From: Pseudomonadota bacterium
GTDB lineage: Bacteria > Desulfobacterota > Syntrophorhabdia > Syntrophorhabdales > Syntrophorhabdaceae
Reading direction: 5' to 3'
Assembly (NCBI GenBank): GCA_026388275.1
Contig: JAPLKB010000021.1
Location: 1-64,000, forward strand
DNA length: 64,000 bases
A program made the position numbers and the translations under genes. This document shows, piece by piece, positions 9,543 to 18,789 of this stretch. Under the pieces are notes generated by a model. It was given only the letters and a program-made list of their open reading frames with translations, was not told the origin of the DNA and did no database searches. The stretch's first letter is position 1. Every line of letters starts with the position of its first letter.

Positions 9543-9607
9543 GTTAATTACAAAACCTCATTTAAAAGATAATAGATGCCGAAGCAAGGCTTCAGCAATT
9601 CTTCCGA

Positions 9608-10261
9608 TTAAGACTGTTTTGCTTTTTTTACCGCTTTCCTGATTATTAAGTATCCGTTAGTCGGTCCCGGAACAGCGCCTTCAATCATGAGAACATTCGT
9701 ATCGCCCCTTACTTCCACGATCTTAAGGTTTTGAACAGTAACCTTTCTGTTTCCCATGTGCCCAGGCATTTTCATGCCCCTCATAGTTCTGCCAGGGGTC
9801 ATGTTCTGTCCGATAGAGCCACCATGCCTGAAGTATTCATGTGTACCATGAGAAGCTGGTGCGCCGGCAAAACCATGTCTTTTCATTACACCTGCAAAAC
9901 CTTTTCCTTTCGATGTCCCCGTAATATCCACATAATCACCATTTTCAAACATATCAACCATGATTTGCGAACCAGGATCGTTTGTTTCGCTCTCTTCCGC
10001 ATTTATCCTGAATTCTCTGATAAACGACATGGGAGATACGTTAGCCTTGCCGAAATGACCTTTCAGAGGCTTTTTAACAAGCTTTTCCTTTTTAATTTCA
10101 TCGAAGCCAACCTGAAGGGCATTATATCCTTCCTTATCTTCTGTCTTCTTCTGAATTATTACGCATGGTCCTGCTTTAATAACCGTGACAGGTACTACGC
10201 TGCCATCTTCAAGGAACATCTGCGACATTCCAATTTTTTTTCCGAGAAGTCCAATTCCCAT
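9608..10261 (-). CDS. rplC: 50S ribosomal protein L3
   Basis: A 217-aa full-length L3. It begins [13 protein letters not shown], and has the central [19 protein letters not shown] and the [22 protein letters not shown] segment that includes the methylated Gln region in E. coli L3. Unusually, it is not followed by rplD/rplW/rplB nor preceded by rpsJ: queD follows and rpsA precedes. It could be a relocated sole copy or a second copy; the window cannot decide. Confidence 0.96.
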   Translation of the reverse strand: MGIGLLGKKIGMSQMFLEDGSVVPVTVIKAGPCVIIQKKTEDKEGYNALQVGFDEIKKEKLVKKPLKGHFGKANVSPMSFIREFRINAEESETNDPGSQIMVDMFENGDYVDITGTSKGKGFAGVMKRHGFAGAPASHGTHEYFRHGGSIGQNMTPGRTMRGMKMPGHMGNRKVTVQNLKIVEVRGDTNVLMIEGAVPGPTNGYLIIRKAVKKAKQS

Positions 10262-10330
10262 ATATACACCTCCAAAAATGCCTAAAAATATAGTAAATAA
10301 CAGTCACAAAGTCAAGGCAAATATAAGATT

Positions 10331-10540
10331 TTATCCGCTAAACTTGCCCTTAATATCAATGATGTCCGGCGATATTGAAAAAAATCCAACCGGATAATGG
10401 TCAAACATTATACTGCCATTAATCCTAATCTCATTCAATGCTTCTTTATCTGGCCCGTATATTTTTATATGGACGCTCTGATGTAAGGCTGTTAAAAATA
10501 TATCCGGGATTATTTTCCGGTATTTCCAATTAATTTTCAA
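10331..10540 (-). CDS. possible small ORF
   Basis: An open frame of about 69 codons from a TTG at 10540, overlapping only the tail of the rpsA terminator. It ends [16 protein letters not shown] recognise no family and no convincing Shine-Dalgarno is visible. The stretch between rpsA and rplC otherwise holds only the terminator, so this is listed as a weak candidate. Confidence 0.22.
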   Translation of the reverse strand: MKINWKYRKIIPDIFLTALHQSVHIKIYGPDKEALNEIRINGSIMFDHYPVGFFSISPDIIDIKGKFSG

Positions 10541-10565
10541 ATAAAACCCCGCTTTGCATGCGGGG
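10541..10565 (-). terminator. rpsA intrinsic terminator
   Basis: On the minus strand the stem CCCCGC / GCGGGG (complement 10547-10565, 7-nt loop) is followed by TTTTAT. It lies 44 nt after the rpsA stop codon. Confidence 0.85.
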
Positions 10566-10608
10566 CTCTTCACTTACTATATTGACGATGTTTATAAAAC
10601 AGAAGGAA

Positions 10609-12102
10609 TTATCCTGTTTTTTTGTTTTTTTCCATTGCAGCCTTTATGAGTTCCCCAAGACTGCCGAGGCTGCTGTCGGTTTTTTCATCTTTTACGATCT
10701 TGTCCCTGTATTTGTTAAGCTCTTCCTGCTCTAATTTCTCCGACACACCGCTTCTACTCAGTGTTATCCTGTTACGTGCACTATTTACTTCTTTTACAAT
10801 CACCTGCATGGCTGTTCCAACAGGAAACATTTTGTTATGATTACTTCCGCGAGGAGTTCCCATCTCCGAGTTTGGTATAAAACCTGTCGCCCCATCGAGC
10901 AGTCTTACGATCACACCTGACGGCAGAGCCTTTTCAACTACACTGTCAAGTATATCGCTTACTTGAGGCATGTCAACGTTTTCACGTTTCAGCCTTGACT
11001 CCATTGAAAGTGATATTCTTTTATTCTTCGGATCAACATCATGTACATAAACATCCACAACCTGACCCTCTTCAACAACTTCTTTGGGATGTTTAATCCG
11101 CCTTCCTGCTCCAAGCCTCGAGATATGAATTAACCCATCTATCCCCGGTTCAAGATTCACAAAAGCACCGAAAGGCGTTAGCCGCACAATTGTACCATGA
11201 ACCTGACTATCAACAGGATATTTCTCCGCTACACTTAAAAAAGGGTCCAACTGAGTCGCCTTCAGGCTTAAGGTAAGCCGGTTTTTTCCCCAGTCAATGC
11301 CTATGATTTTTACTGTTACTTTCTGTCCAACAGACAGCACATCTTCAGTGTTCTCGGTTCTGCCCCATCCGATCTCGCTTAACGGAATAAGCCCATCAAT
11401 ACCGCCAAGATCGATAAAAGCACCGAATTTTAGGATAGAGCGGATTGTTCCTTCAACTTCCATTCCTACTTCAAGTGTCTGCCTAACCTTTTCAAGTTCA
11501 ATCTCCCGCTCTTCTTCTAAAAGGGCTCTTCTTGAAAGTATGATATTGCGGCCATCCTCTCCGTACTCTACAACTTTAAAAGAAAAAACCTGTCCAAGAT
11601 AAGCTTCTTTTTCTCGGCTTCCCTTCAGATCCATTTGAGAGAAAGGGCAAAAACATCGTGCCTTTCCGATATGTACCTCAAAACCTCCCTTTAACTCACC
11701 GGTTACTTTTCCGCTTACAGGCAAATTGGCATCATATGCGTCGTGGATACCACCAAGATTGAGGATAGAAAGACCGTGCTTCATGGTTGTAAGCCTTTTC
11801 ACACCGTTTTGAAAAGACGCAAAAAAAGCTTCGATCTCATCGCCTATTTGGATTGAATAATTCCCTTTTTCATCTTTGAACTCTTTCAGATCTATGGCGC
11901 CTTCGCTTTTCCCGTCCATATCAACATAAACAAAATCCCCCGAAATACTTACTACCTTCGATACAACCTTTTGACCGGGATCAAGACGTCCGGGAAGCTT
12001 GCTGGTTTTTTCAAATAACAAGGCAAAACTCTCTTCCTCTTCAGTATTCTCGATTGTATCCCCCTCTTTCTGAGGGTTCATTTCAATTTTTTCTTCCGAC
12101 AT
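10609..12102 (-). CDS. rpsA: 30S ribosomal protein S1-type protein
   Basis: About 497 aa with five S1/OB repeats, starting roughly at residues 40, 125, 215, 300 and 385. Repeats 3 and 4 show the canonical GAFIDLGGIDGLIPLSEI and GAFVNLEPGIDGLIHISR. S1 delivers mRNA to the 30S subunit. The start MSEEKIEM (ATG 12102) is chosen because AGAGG precedes it by about 8 nt; an in-frame Met at 12126 has no such site. Five rather than six repeats is common outside gammaproteobacteria. Confidence 0.9.
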   Translation of the reverse strand: MSEEKIEMNPQKEGDTIENTEEEESFALLFEKTSKLPGRLDPGQKVVSKVVSISGDFVYVDMDGKSEGAIDLKEFKDEKGNYSIQIGDEIEAFFASFQNGVKRLTTMKHGLSILNLGGIHDAYDANLPVSGKVTGELKGGFEVHIGKARCFCPFSQMDLKGSREKEAYLGQVFSFKVVEYGEDGRNIILSRRALLEEEREIELEKVRQTLEVGMEVEGTIRSILKFGAFIDLGGIDGLIPLSEIGWGRTENTEDVLSVGQKVTVKIIGIDWGKNRLTLSLKATQLDPFLSVAEKYPVDSQVHGTIVRLTPFGAFVNLEPGIDGLIHISRLGAGRRIKHPKEVVEEGQVVDVYVHDVDPKNKRISLSMESRLKRENVDMPQVSDILDSVVEKALPSGVIVRLLDGATGFIPNSEMGTPRGSNHNKMFPVGTAMQVIVKEVNSARNRITLSRSGVSEKLEQEELNKYRDKIVKDEKTDSSLGSLGELIKAAMEKNKKTG

Positions 12103-12192
12103 AATCTTTACCTCTTTGTCAATCAATTGGCATCATTGCGTTTTTTGATTTCAGACTATTTGTGGTGTGTCATCATCATGATACAGACCAAT

Positions 12193-12221
12193 ATTATACC
12201 TTTTATTTCTTGTTATGTCCA
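12193..12221 (-). promoter_or_regulatory. rpsA promoter
   Basis: Minus strand TGGACA (complement 12216-12221), 17-nt spacer, perfect TATAAT (12193-12198), about 90 nt upstream of the rpsA start. Confidence 0.75.
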
Positions 12222-12631
12222 TCATCCTGTTAACCCTTGGTAAAATATTTCCAACTTTTTTAGTTTTACACCTGCTCGCAAAGCAAATAAAAACGCATAT
12301 AAAAAAGCTATTAAATAGAAGCATGTGCAGACCATGTAAATTCGTCTATTGTAACATACTAATAATATTGTCATTTATTTTAGAGTTTCTCAATAAGAAG
12401 TCAGGTGCCGGGAGGTCCTGTTTCTTTGATTAACACTGTATATATTGGGTTTTTCACTTGCCTAATCAGTAATCAATTTAGTTATAATGTTTGGTATATC
12501 ATCAGGTTGCAATCTGATTTCTACAACTTATAAACATGTTTTTCACATTTATTGTTGATAACTTAAGCAACTCATTAGATTTAATGAAGTTTGATGATTC
12601 ATTAAATGTAAATGCAGTCATTGTGTGTTTT
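12222..12631. other. intergenic, no gene seen
   Basis: An AT-rich stretch between the rpsA promoter and the DUF192 gene. An imperfect hairpin (CAGGTGCC-GGGA-GGTCCTG, 12403-12421) is the only compact structure seen. No open frame with a ribosome-binding site was identified. Confidence 0.5.
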
Positions 12632-13147
12632 TTAATGGTGTTTGAATTTTATCTTTGAACCAACTCTGATATTACATTGATCAGCCTTTCCTGCATTAAT
12701 TTCCAGCACATACATGGCCGGCGACCATGAGGTTACGGTCTTCTCATCAAGAGGTTTTGCGGATCGATATATGCCGGTCACCTCAAGTTTTGAATTTATA
12801 AACACCATATCGAGAGTTATATAAGTATTTTTCATCCAGAAAAACTGCACGCTGTCTTCTTTGAAAACAAACAACATACCTGCATCAGGGGCAAGTGATT
12901 TTCTATACATTAAGCCGCTTTCATGTTCTTCGGGCGTTACGGCAAGTTCAGCCCTGACACTGCATAGTCTTTGCATTCCTTTGGTATAAAAGGTGATAGT
13001 CCTATCGTCTGCCGATACGTAATTACACAAAAAAAATATTTCGAAAAAACCAAAAAAAATAAGGCTTATTATTGTTCTGTTGCTTGAACAACCCGGTACT
13101 TTATATACAATCCTGAACACTGTCTGCCTGTTATTACCTTTTTGCAT
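12632..13147 (-). CDS. DUF192 family secreted protein
   Basis: A 171-aa protein with a hydrophobic N-terminal signal or anchor (residues ~20-45) and the DUF192 core: [49 protein letters not shown] and [14 protein letters not shown]. Function of the family is poorly known. The gene begins inside the end of the DedA gene (14-nt overlap), so the two are translationally coupled. Confidence 0.85.
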   Translation of the reverse strand: MQKGNNRQTVFRIVYKVPGCSSNRTIISLIFFGFFEIFFLCNYVSADDRTITFYTKGMQRLCSVRAELAVTPEEHESGLMYRKSLAPDAGMLFVFKEDSVQFFWMKNTYITLDMVFINSKLEVTGIYRSAKPLDEKTVTSWSPAMYVLEINAGKADQCNIRVGSKIKFKHH

Positions 13148-13775
13148 ACTTATGTTTCAATACCTCAACAACTCCAGGCATTATCGATATGATAATGATA
13201 GCAAGTATCACGAGACTGAAATTATTTCTCACAATGGCCAAATTGCCGAAATAATAACCTGCGAAAACACAAATGGCTATCCAGGCAATACCGCCTATGA
13301 CATTGTAACTTATGAATTTCCAGTATGTCATATTGCCTATTCCTGCAACAAAAGGCGCAAAGGTTCTGATAATCGGAATAAATCTTGCTATGATGATTGT
13401 TTTACCACCGTACTTTTCGTAGAATTGATGCGTACGGTCAAGATATTCTTTTTTAAGAAAACGCACATGTTCCTTATGAAAAATCTTTGGCCCGATAAAA
13501 TGACCTATCCAGTAGTTTACGGTATCTCCTCCAACTGCAGAAGCAGAACAAAGAAGGAACAGCCATAGCACATCCAGCGAGCCGATGGCGGCAAACGTTC
13601 CGGCAGCAAACAAAAGAGAATCTCCCGGCAATAATGGGGCAACTACCAATCCGGTTTCACAAAAAATTATAATGAAAAGGATCAGATATGTCCAAAGACC
13701 GTAATCTTTTATAATAGCACCAAGATGCACATCAATATGTAAAATAAATTCCACTATGTACTTAATCAATTCCAT
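13134..13775 (-). CDS. DedA family membrane protein
   Basis: A 213-aa polytopic protein. DedA/SNARE-associated signatures are visible: [19 protein letters not shown] (residues ~39-57), [13 protein letters not shown], and the F-x-R-F-x-P-x2-R-T motif [17 protein letters not shown]. DedA proteins are linked to envelope lipid carrier recycling and membrane homeostasis. It overlaps the following DUF192 gene. Confidence 0.92.
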   Translation of the reverse strand: MELIKYIVEFILHIDVHLGAIIKDYGLWTYLILFIIIFCETGLVVAPLLPGDSLLFAAGTFAAIGSLDVLWLFLLCSASAVGGDTVNYWIGHFIGPKIFHKEHVRFLKKEYLDRTHQFYEKYGGKTIIIARFIPIIRTFAPFVAGIGNMTYWKFISYNVIGGIAWIAICVFAGYYFGNLAIVRNNFSLVILAIIIISIMPGVVEVLKHKYAKR

Positions 13776-13904
13776 ATGAGTTCCCTTTTTTATTTTCCAG
13801 ATTCAATACTGTAAAATGGCTTCCAATATTAAAATTCCATAATCCAGGCATTAAGGTTTAATATCGCCTGTATACTACAATGATAACGGTCTGGAGTCAA
13901 CACA

Positions 13905-15365
13905 ATGCCGTTCATCGCAGCAATTACTTTGCACAATCTGAAGTCCGAAGAAAATTGCTGTCCGGATTCTAAAGACGTTGACGGAAATCTTAGTTCTTGG
14001 TATAAATGTACTGCACTGCTTCAACAACATGCCTTTTACATGGAGGTCTGCCTGACAAAGTACGGAGAAAAGGTAACTCTCAAGACATATCTTGATATGG
14101 CATATTTCTCCCTTGCCATGTCTTTTGTAGAAGAATCGGCAAAGGCCTTTGGACTTGGCGCTCCCGAAGTGATAAAGCTTGGACTTGCCTGTGAAGAGAT
14201 TTTTGTATATCTCTCCGAATCGGATCAAAAGAATAGTGCTATTGCCATAGAAGCAGAAAACGGCGTCTATTATACGGGCATAAGGTTCCTTTTCGATGGC
14301 AGGAATTTTGACCCCCATGCCTTTAATCTCACTGCAAAAATATCCCTTGATTCCGAGGCAGACCTGAAGCAGATGGGCCTTATCATTGCCGCAAGATCGG
14401 TTGAGAGACTCTATATACTCCATGACACCAGGGAAGGTTTCGGCGTAGGACTTATTAAGGAAAAATCATATCCCGGTGTTACAGAACACATAGACGTTCC
14501 CGTAAAGCCGCTCACTAATTACCACATTGCTTCACCTGACAGCGAGTCTCTTAAGTTATTCGTCCGTCATACTCTTTCACACTACCCGAGCCGCCTTTTT
14601 CCTGCTGGTTTCTTTTACCCCGGCAAAATAGCAGATATGGTCACAAGCGGCCGTTATCATGTCCTTGTTGCCTCTGATGGTCAGGAAATTGCAGCTGGCG
14701 GAATAGTATGGCAGATTGCAGGCGCCGGCATGATAGAAATTTACGGACCCTACCTCTTCAACCAGCCTGAGGAATTCCATATGGCAGAAGCCCTGGTTGA
14801 TCATCTTCTCATGGCCGTTGCAAAAATAGATGCAGTCTGCCTGGTGGATGTATTTGCAACACCTGAATTGCCGAAGGGCTACTTCGAATTATTGGGATCG
14901 CTGGAATTCTTTCTGCCTGACGGTAAAAAGCAATCATGGCCTTTCTACTATCGCCATCATAAGGAGGATCCAGGTTCACAGGTATGGGCACACCCTGATC
15001 TTTTACCTTTTCTGGACGAAACATACAAACGCCTCTTTTTTGCCCGTAATATACTGCAAACAAATTACGAAGGAGAGAAACGCCCTCCCCATGCTGTGCT
15101 TTTCCCACGTTTTGACAGGTCTCAGAATCTCGTCAGGCTTCGCGCTGTTTGGGACGGCACAGACTTTTCGGATATCCTTAGCCGGCACATACAGATATTC
15201 AAGACTGAGGGCATACTTAACATCCTATTCGAGATCGATCTTGGGCATGCGTGGCAGGCAAACCTGGCTCCAGTCTTGATGGAGCATAACTTTGTACCGA
15301 AAATGATTCTTCCTTATGCCGGTGCAGGAGACATGGTCGTCTTCCAGTATGCAGGCGAAGTATAG
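13905..15365 (+). CDS. two-domain protein: anti-sigma-like HATPase fold plus GNAT-like domain
   Basis: Up to 486 aa. The N-terminal third resembles serine-kinase/anti-sigma HATPase domains (LGAPEVIKLGLACEEIF near residue 85-100), but the N-box Asn is replaced by aromatic/hydrophobic residues, so ATP binding is doubtful. The rest resembles a GNAT N-acyltransferase plus a C-terminal domain shared with the gene at 21347. GGAG precedes ATG 13905 by about 8 nt; ATG 14040 is an alternative. It is first gene of the molybdenum hydroxylase operon, 3 nt from the aminotransferase. Function is unknown. Confidence 0.7.
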   Translation: MPFIAAITLHNLKSEENCCPDSKDVDGNLSSWYKCTALLQQHAFYMEVCLTKYGEKVTLKTYLDMAYFSLAMSFVEESAKAFGLGAPEVIKLGLACEEIFVYLSESDQKNSAIAIEAENGVYYTGIRFLFDGRNFDPHAFNLTAKISLDSEADLKQMGLIIAARSVERLYILHDTREGFGVGLIKEKSYPGVTEHIDVPVKPLTNYHIASPDSESLKLFVRHTLSHYPSRLFPAGFFYPGKIADMVTSGRYHVLVASDGQEIAAGGIVWQIAGAGMIEIYGPYLFNQPEEFHMAEALVDHLLMAVAKIDAVCLVDVFATPELPKGYFELLGSLEFFLPDGKKQSWPFYYRHHKEDPGSQVWAHPDLLPFLDETYKRLFFARNILQTNYEGEKRPPHAVLFPRFDRSQNLVRLRAVWDGTDFSDILSRHIQIFKTEGILNILFEIDLGHAWQANLAPVLMEHNFVPKMILPYAGAGDMVVFQYAGEV

Positions 15366-15368
15366 ACC

Positions 15369-16475
15369 ATGTTTGATGTTCCGTTAAACAGTCTTGTCCC
15401 TGCATACATCAAGGAATTTGAACCCTATATTCCGAGTAAACCCGATCAGGAACTGATGAAGCTCTATGGTTGCGACCATCTGTATCGCCTGAACAATAAT
15501 GAAAATCCCTTGGGGCCGCCGGCTGCTTCTCAGGATATTATCAGGCGTTTCTGGCCTCCCAAGTCCGGTCTTTATCCCAGCGGCGATTCTTATTATATGC
15601 GGATGAAGCTTGCGGAAAAATATAACCTTAATCCTGATCAGTTTCTCTTCGGCAATGGGGCTAACGAAGTCATTGCTTTTGTCATCAAAGCCTTCTGCCA
15701 GGAAGGCGATAATATTATAACTGCCGACAAGACTTTTGCCGTCTATGAATGGGTAGCCACGTTTTCCGGTTTCGAAGCCCGTCTTGTACCTCTTAAAGAT
15801 TTCGGATTTGACGACGAAGGTATGCTCGAAAGGATCGATGGGCGCACAAAGATACTTTTTGTCTGTAATCCTAACAATCCAACAGGGACTTACTGGAATG
15901 AATCTAAGCTGCGCCGCTTTCTTGATACAATAGCAGGCCGTCAGATTGTGGTTGTTGATGAGGCCTATTGTGAATTTGTTGAAAACCCGGATTTTCCCGA
16001 TGGAATGAAACTGCTTAACGAATACCCGGACCTTGTAATCTTCCGTACCTTTTCAAAGATGTATGGTCTCGCCGGCCTGCGAATCGGTTATCTCGCAGGA
16101 AACATGGAAGTTGTGGATATTATAAGGCGTACATGCGTGGTCTATTCAGTGAATACGGTGGCACAGGATGCAGCCCTGGCAGCAGTTAACGATGACAACC
16201 ATATCCGGGCTACACGCGACCTTGTAAGGATAGAGAAAAGCTACCTGAAAACGGCATTAGAGCCGTTAAATCTCCAGATTCAATCCGAAGAGGGGTGCTT
16301 CATGATGATTAAACTGCCCATGAGCGATACCCTTGCATACAGGAAGTTTATGTCGCAGGGTGTCATGATTCGCAGCATGACAGGCTTCAGATTCCCGAAC
16401 TGGATACGCGTCAGCATCGGAAAACACGAAGCCATGGAAGCCTTTGTTACAGCCCTGAAACATATCCTTTCATAA
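15369..16475 (+). CDS. HisC/CobD-like aminotransferase (PLP fold type I)
   Basis: A 368-aa aspartate-aminotransferase-fold enzyme. Visible motifs are NNNENPLGPP near residue 40, NPNNPTGTYW near 165, VVVDEAYCEF near 195 and the PLP-lysine FRTFSKMYGLAGLRIGYL near 227-244. The closest families are histidinol-phosphate aminotransferase and threonine-phosphate decarboxylase. No other his or cob gene is nearby; its position in a molybdenum hydroxylase operon suggests a catabolic transamination instead. Confidence 0.85.
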   Translation: MFDVPLNSLVPAYIKEFEPYIPSKPDQELMKLYGCDHLYRLNNNENPLGPPAASQDIIRRFWPPKSGLYPSGDSYYMRMKLAEKYNLNPDQFLFGNGANEVIAFVIKAFCQEGDNIITADKTFAVYEWVATFSGFEARLVPLKDFGFDDEGMLERIDGRTKILFVCNPNNPTGTYWNESKLRRFLDTIAGRQIVVVDEAYCEFVENPDFPDGMKLLNEYPDLVIFRTFSKMYGLAGLRIGYLAGNMEVVDIIRRTCVVYSVNTVAQDAALAAVNDDNHIRATRDLVRIEKSYLKTALEPLNLQIQSEEGCFMMIKLPMSDTLAYRKFMSQGVMIRSMTGFRFPNWIRVSIGKHEAMEAFVTALKHILS

Positions 16476-16485
16476 GGTTGACACT

Positions 16486-18789
16486 ATGACAAATAAGCAG
16501 GAATATCTTCAGATCGGCAAAACAACACCGAGAGCAGATGCCTTCACCAAGGTAACGGGGAAGGAAAAATATGCAGCCGACTACTACGGAGAAACATTCC
16601 TCTGGGCCGGTGTAAAAAGAGCCGGTGTTCCCCATGCAGTGCTGAAAAGCATCAATACTCAAAAGGCTCAAAACATCCCCGGCGTGGCTGCAGTCCTGAC
16701 CTACAGGGATATCCCCGGCATAAATAGAATCGGGATAATCCGTAAAGACCAGCCTGTTCTTGCAGATATAAAAATATGCCATTGCGGCGAACCCTTAGCG
16801 CTTGTGCTTGCAGAAAACAAAGATGTCCTGATGCAGGCTATTCAGGACATCTCTTTTGACTATGAGTTACTGCCTGGAATATTTGACGCAGAGGAAGCTC
16901 TTGGCGGCAAGGCTCCCAGGGTACATGAAGACAACTCTGAAGGAAATTTAATAAAGGCTGTATCAGTGGAAACCGGGCTAGGGGCCGACGCCATAAAGGG
17001 GTGCGACGCAACAGTTGAAGGTATCTTCAATATGCCAATTCAGGAACATGCCTATCTGGAGACGGAGGCAGGCTGGGCATATCAGGGGGCTGACGGAGGA
17101 ATCGTCATTGTCGCCTCAACTCAGACACCTTTCCGCGATCGTTTTGAAATTGCACCTGTTCTCGGCATTGATATGGAAAAGATTAGGGTCATAGCGCCTT
17201 ATCTCGGCGGCGCCTTTGGCGGAAAGGACGGCATTACCGTACAATGTCTTCTGGGTCTTGCCATACTCCATTCACAGGGCAGGCCGGTAAAAATGTGGTG
17301 GAGTCGTGAAGAAAGCTTTCTGGCAGGCGTAAAACGCCTTTCAGCAAGGATGCATTACAGACTTGGCGCAAATTTTGCCGGTGAACTCCAGGCCCTTGAG
17401 TGCAGGCTTTATTACAACGGCGGTGCCTATGCCTCTCTCGGAGGTGAGATTATGACCCTCGGAGCAGAGCATGCAGGTTCAGCTTACCGCATACCCAATG
17501 TAAGCATTAAAGGCTGGTGCGTATATACAAATAATCCTGTCGGCGGACCTTTCCGAGGATTCGGTGTACCTCAGGTAACAGCGGCTATGGAACAGATGAT
17601 GGACATACTTGCCGGAAAACTCAATATGGACCCTCTTGCGCTGCGCCTTAAAAATGTTGTGGCAAGGGGAGAAAGAAATTGTCTTGGCGTTACCCTTACC
17701 CATTCTGTGGGTGCGGCACAGTGTCTCGAAACCATACGACATCATCCTCTATGGAAGGATAAGCATCAATGGAAGAAAGACGCCGGGCCTCATAAAATAA
17801 GAGGGGTGGGTATTGCCTGTATGGGCCATGCCATGGGTTATCCGCCGGTTGTACCGGATCAGGCAACCGCGAAGATTGAGATTACCGACAACGGCAAGAT
17901 AAGGGTCTATGCAGGTGTCGCAGACATGGGGCAGGGTAACGCAAGCACCTATGTACAGATTGCAGGTCACATCCTGAGACAGGACCCGTCCGTGATGGAA
18001 CTGGTTCTGCCGGATACAGCCCGTACATTACCCTCGGGCTCCTCATCGGCAAGCCGCACCACCTATACATACGGCAATGCTCTTGTAGGAGCGGCACACA
18101 CCTTAAAAAAACACATATCCCGACAGGCGTCAGCCCTGATTGAGGGGTCTACGGCAGATGAATTTATGCTTGAACCCGGGTGCATAATCCACATTCCATC
18201 AGAAAGAAGTATCCCTCTCATCGATATAGCCCGTCTTTTAGATGATTCGGAACGGGTTTGTACGGATTCTTTCAGGATGCCCGTTGCTCAGGAAAAACTC
18301 GACATCATATATATGGGTCCTCATTTAATATATTCCTACGGAGCCCATCTCGCATACGTGGAAATTGATACATTGACAGGCAGCATTGAAGTTAAAACAT
18401 ATCTTGCCGCCACAGATGCAGGCAAGGTGCTTAATCCCCAGGCATATGAGCAACAGATTCAGGGCGCCATTGCCCAGGGCATAGGCTACGCGCTGACTGA
18501 GGCTTTTCAAATCCGGGACGGCCTGATTATGACTGAAAATCTTGCAACATACACCATCCCAACATCAATGGATGTACCTGAAATTATATCCATCCCTGTG
18601 GAAATAGAAGAAGAATCAGGGCCTTTCGGCATGAAAGGGGTTGGCGAGATAGCTATGAGCGGCCCTGTACCTGTCATAGCAAATGCCATAGCGGACGGAT
18701 GCGGGATAAGGATCTTCAGCGCACCCTTCACAGGTGAAAAGATCCTGACCATGCTGATTGATAATAAAAACAACAGGTGCTCCCATTGA
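16486..18789 (+). CDS. xanthine dehydrogenase family, molybdopterin-binding subunit
   Basis: 767 aa. The N-terminal a/b hammerhead domain (~15-125) is followed by the Mo-cofactor domains. Motifs are GGAFGGKDG near residue 243, GPFRGFGVPQ near 350, ADMGQGNAST near 480 and the catalytic Glu in GMKGVGEIAMSGPV near residues 710-725. It hydroxylates a purine, aldehyde or heteroaromatic carbon; the substrate cannot be read from sequence. Its partner subunit follows directly. A YqeC homologue nearby raises the possibility of a labile-selenium form. Confidence 0.92.
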   Translation: MTNKQEYLQIGKTTPRADAFTKVTGKEKYAADYYGETFLWAGVKRAGVPHAVLKSINTQKAQNIPGVAAVLTYRDIPGINRIGIIRKDQPVLADIKICHCGEPLALVLAENKDVLMQAIQDISFDYELLPGIFDAEEALGGKAPRVHEDNSEGNLIKAVSVETGLGADAIKGCDATVEGIFNMPIQEHAYLETEAGWAYQGADGGIVIVASTQTPFRDRFEIAPVLGIDMEKIRVIAPYLGGAFGGKDGITVQCLLGLAILHSQGRPVKMWWSREESFLAGVKRLSARMHYRLGANFAGELQALECRLYYNGGAYASLGGEIMTLGAEHAGSAYRIPNVSIKGWCVYTNNPVGGPFRGFGVPQVTAAMEQMMDILAGKLNMDPLALRLKNVVARGERNCLGVTLTHSVGAAQCLETIRHHPLWKDKHQWKKDAGPHKIRGVGIACMGHAMGYPPVVPDQATAKIEITDNGKIRVYAGVADMGQGNASTYVQIAGHILRQDPSVMELVLPDTARTLPSGSSSASRTTYTYGNALVGAAHTLKKHISRQASALIEGSTADEFMLEPGCIIHIPSERSIPLIDIARLLDDSERVCTDSFRMPVAQEKLDIIYMGPHLIYSYGAHLAYVEIDTLTGSIEVKTYLAATDAGKVLNPQAYEQQIQGAIAQGIGYALTEAFQIRDGLIMTENLATYTIPTSMDVPEIISIPVEIEEESGPFGMKGVGEIAMSGPVPVIANAIADGCGIRIFSAPFTGEKILTMLIDNKNNRCSH

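Noticed and set aside
12400-12425. SRP RNA-like GGTGCCGGGAGGTCC segment
   Set aside because: The core GGAAGNAGCAG tetraloop region of SRP RNA is absent; only a short imperfect hairpin remains.
14809-15279. Frames antisense to or out of frame with the first hydroxylase-operon gene
   Set aside because: Shadow frames of the real coding sequence with no start signals.
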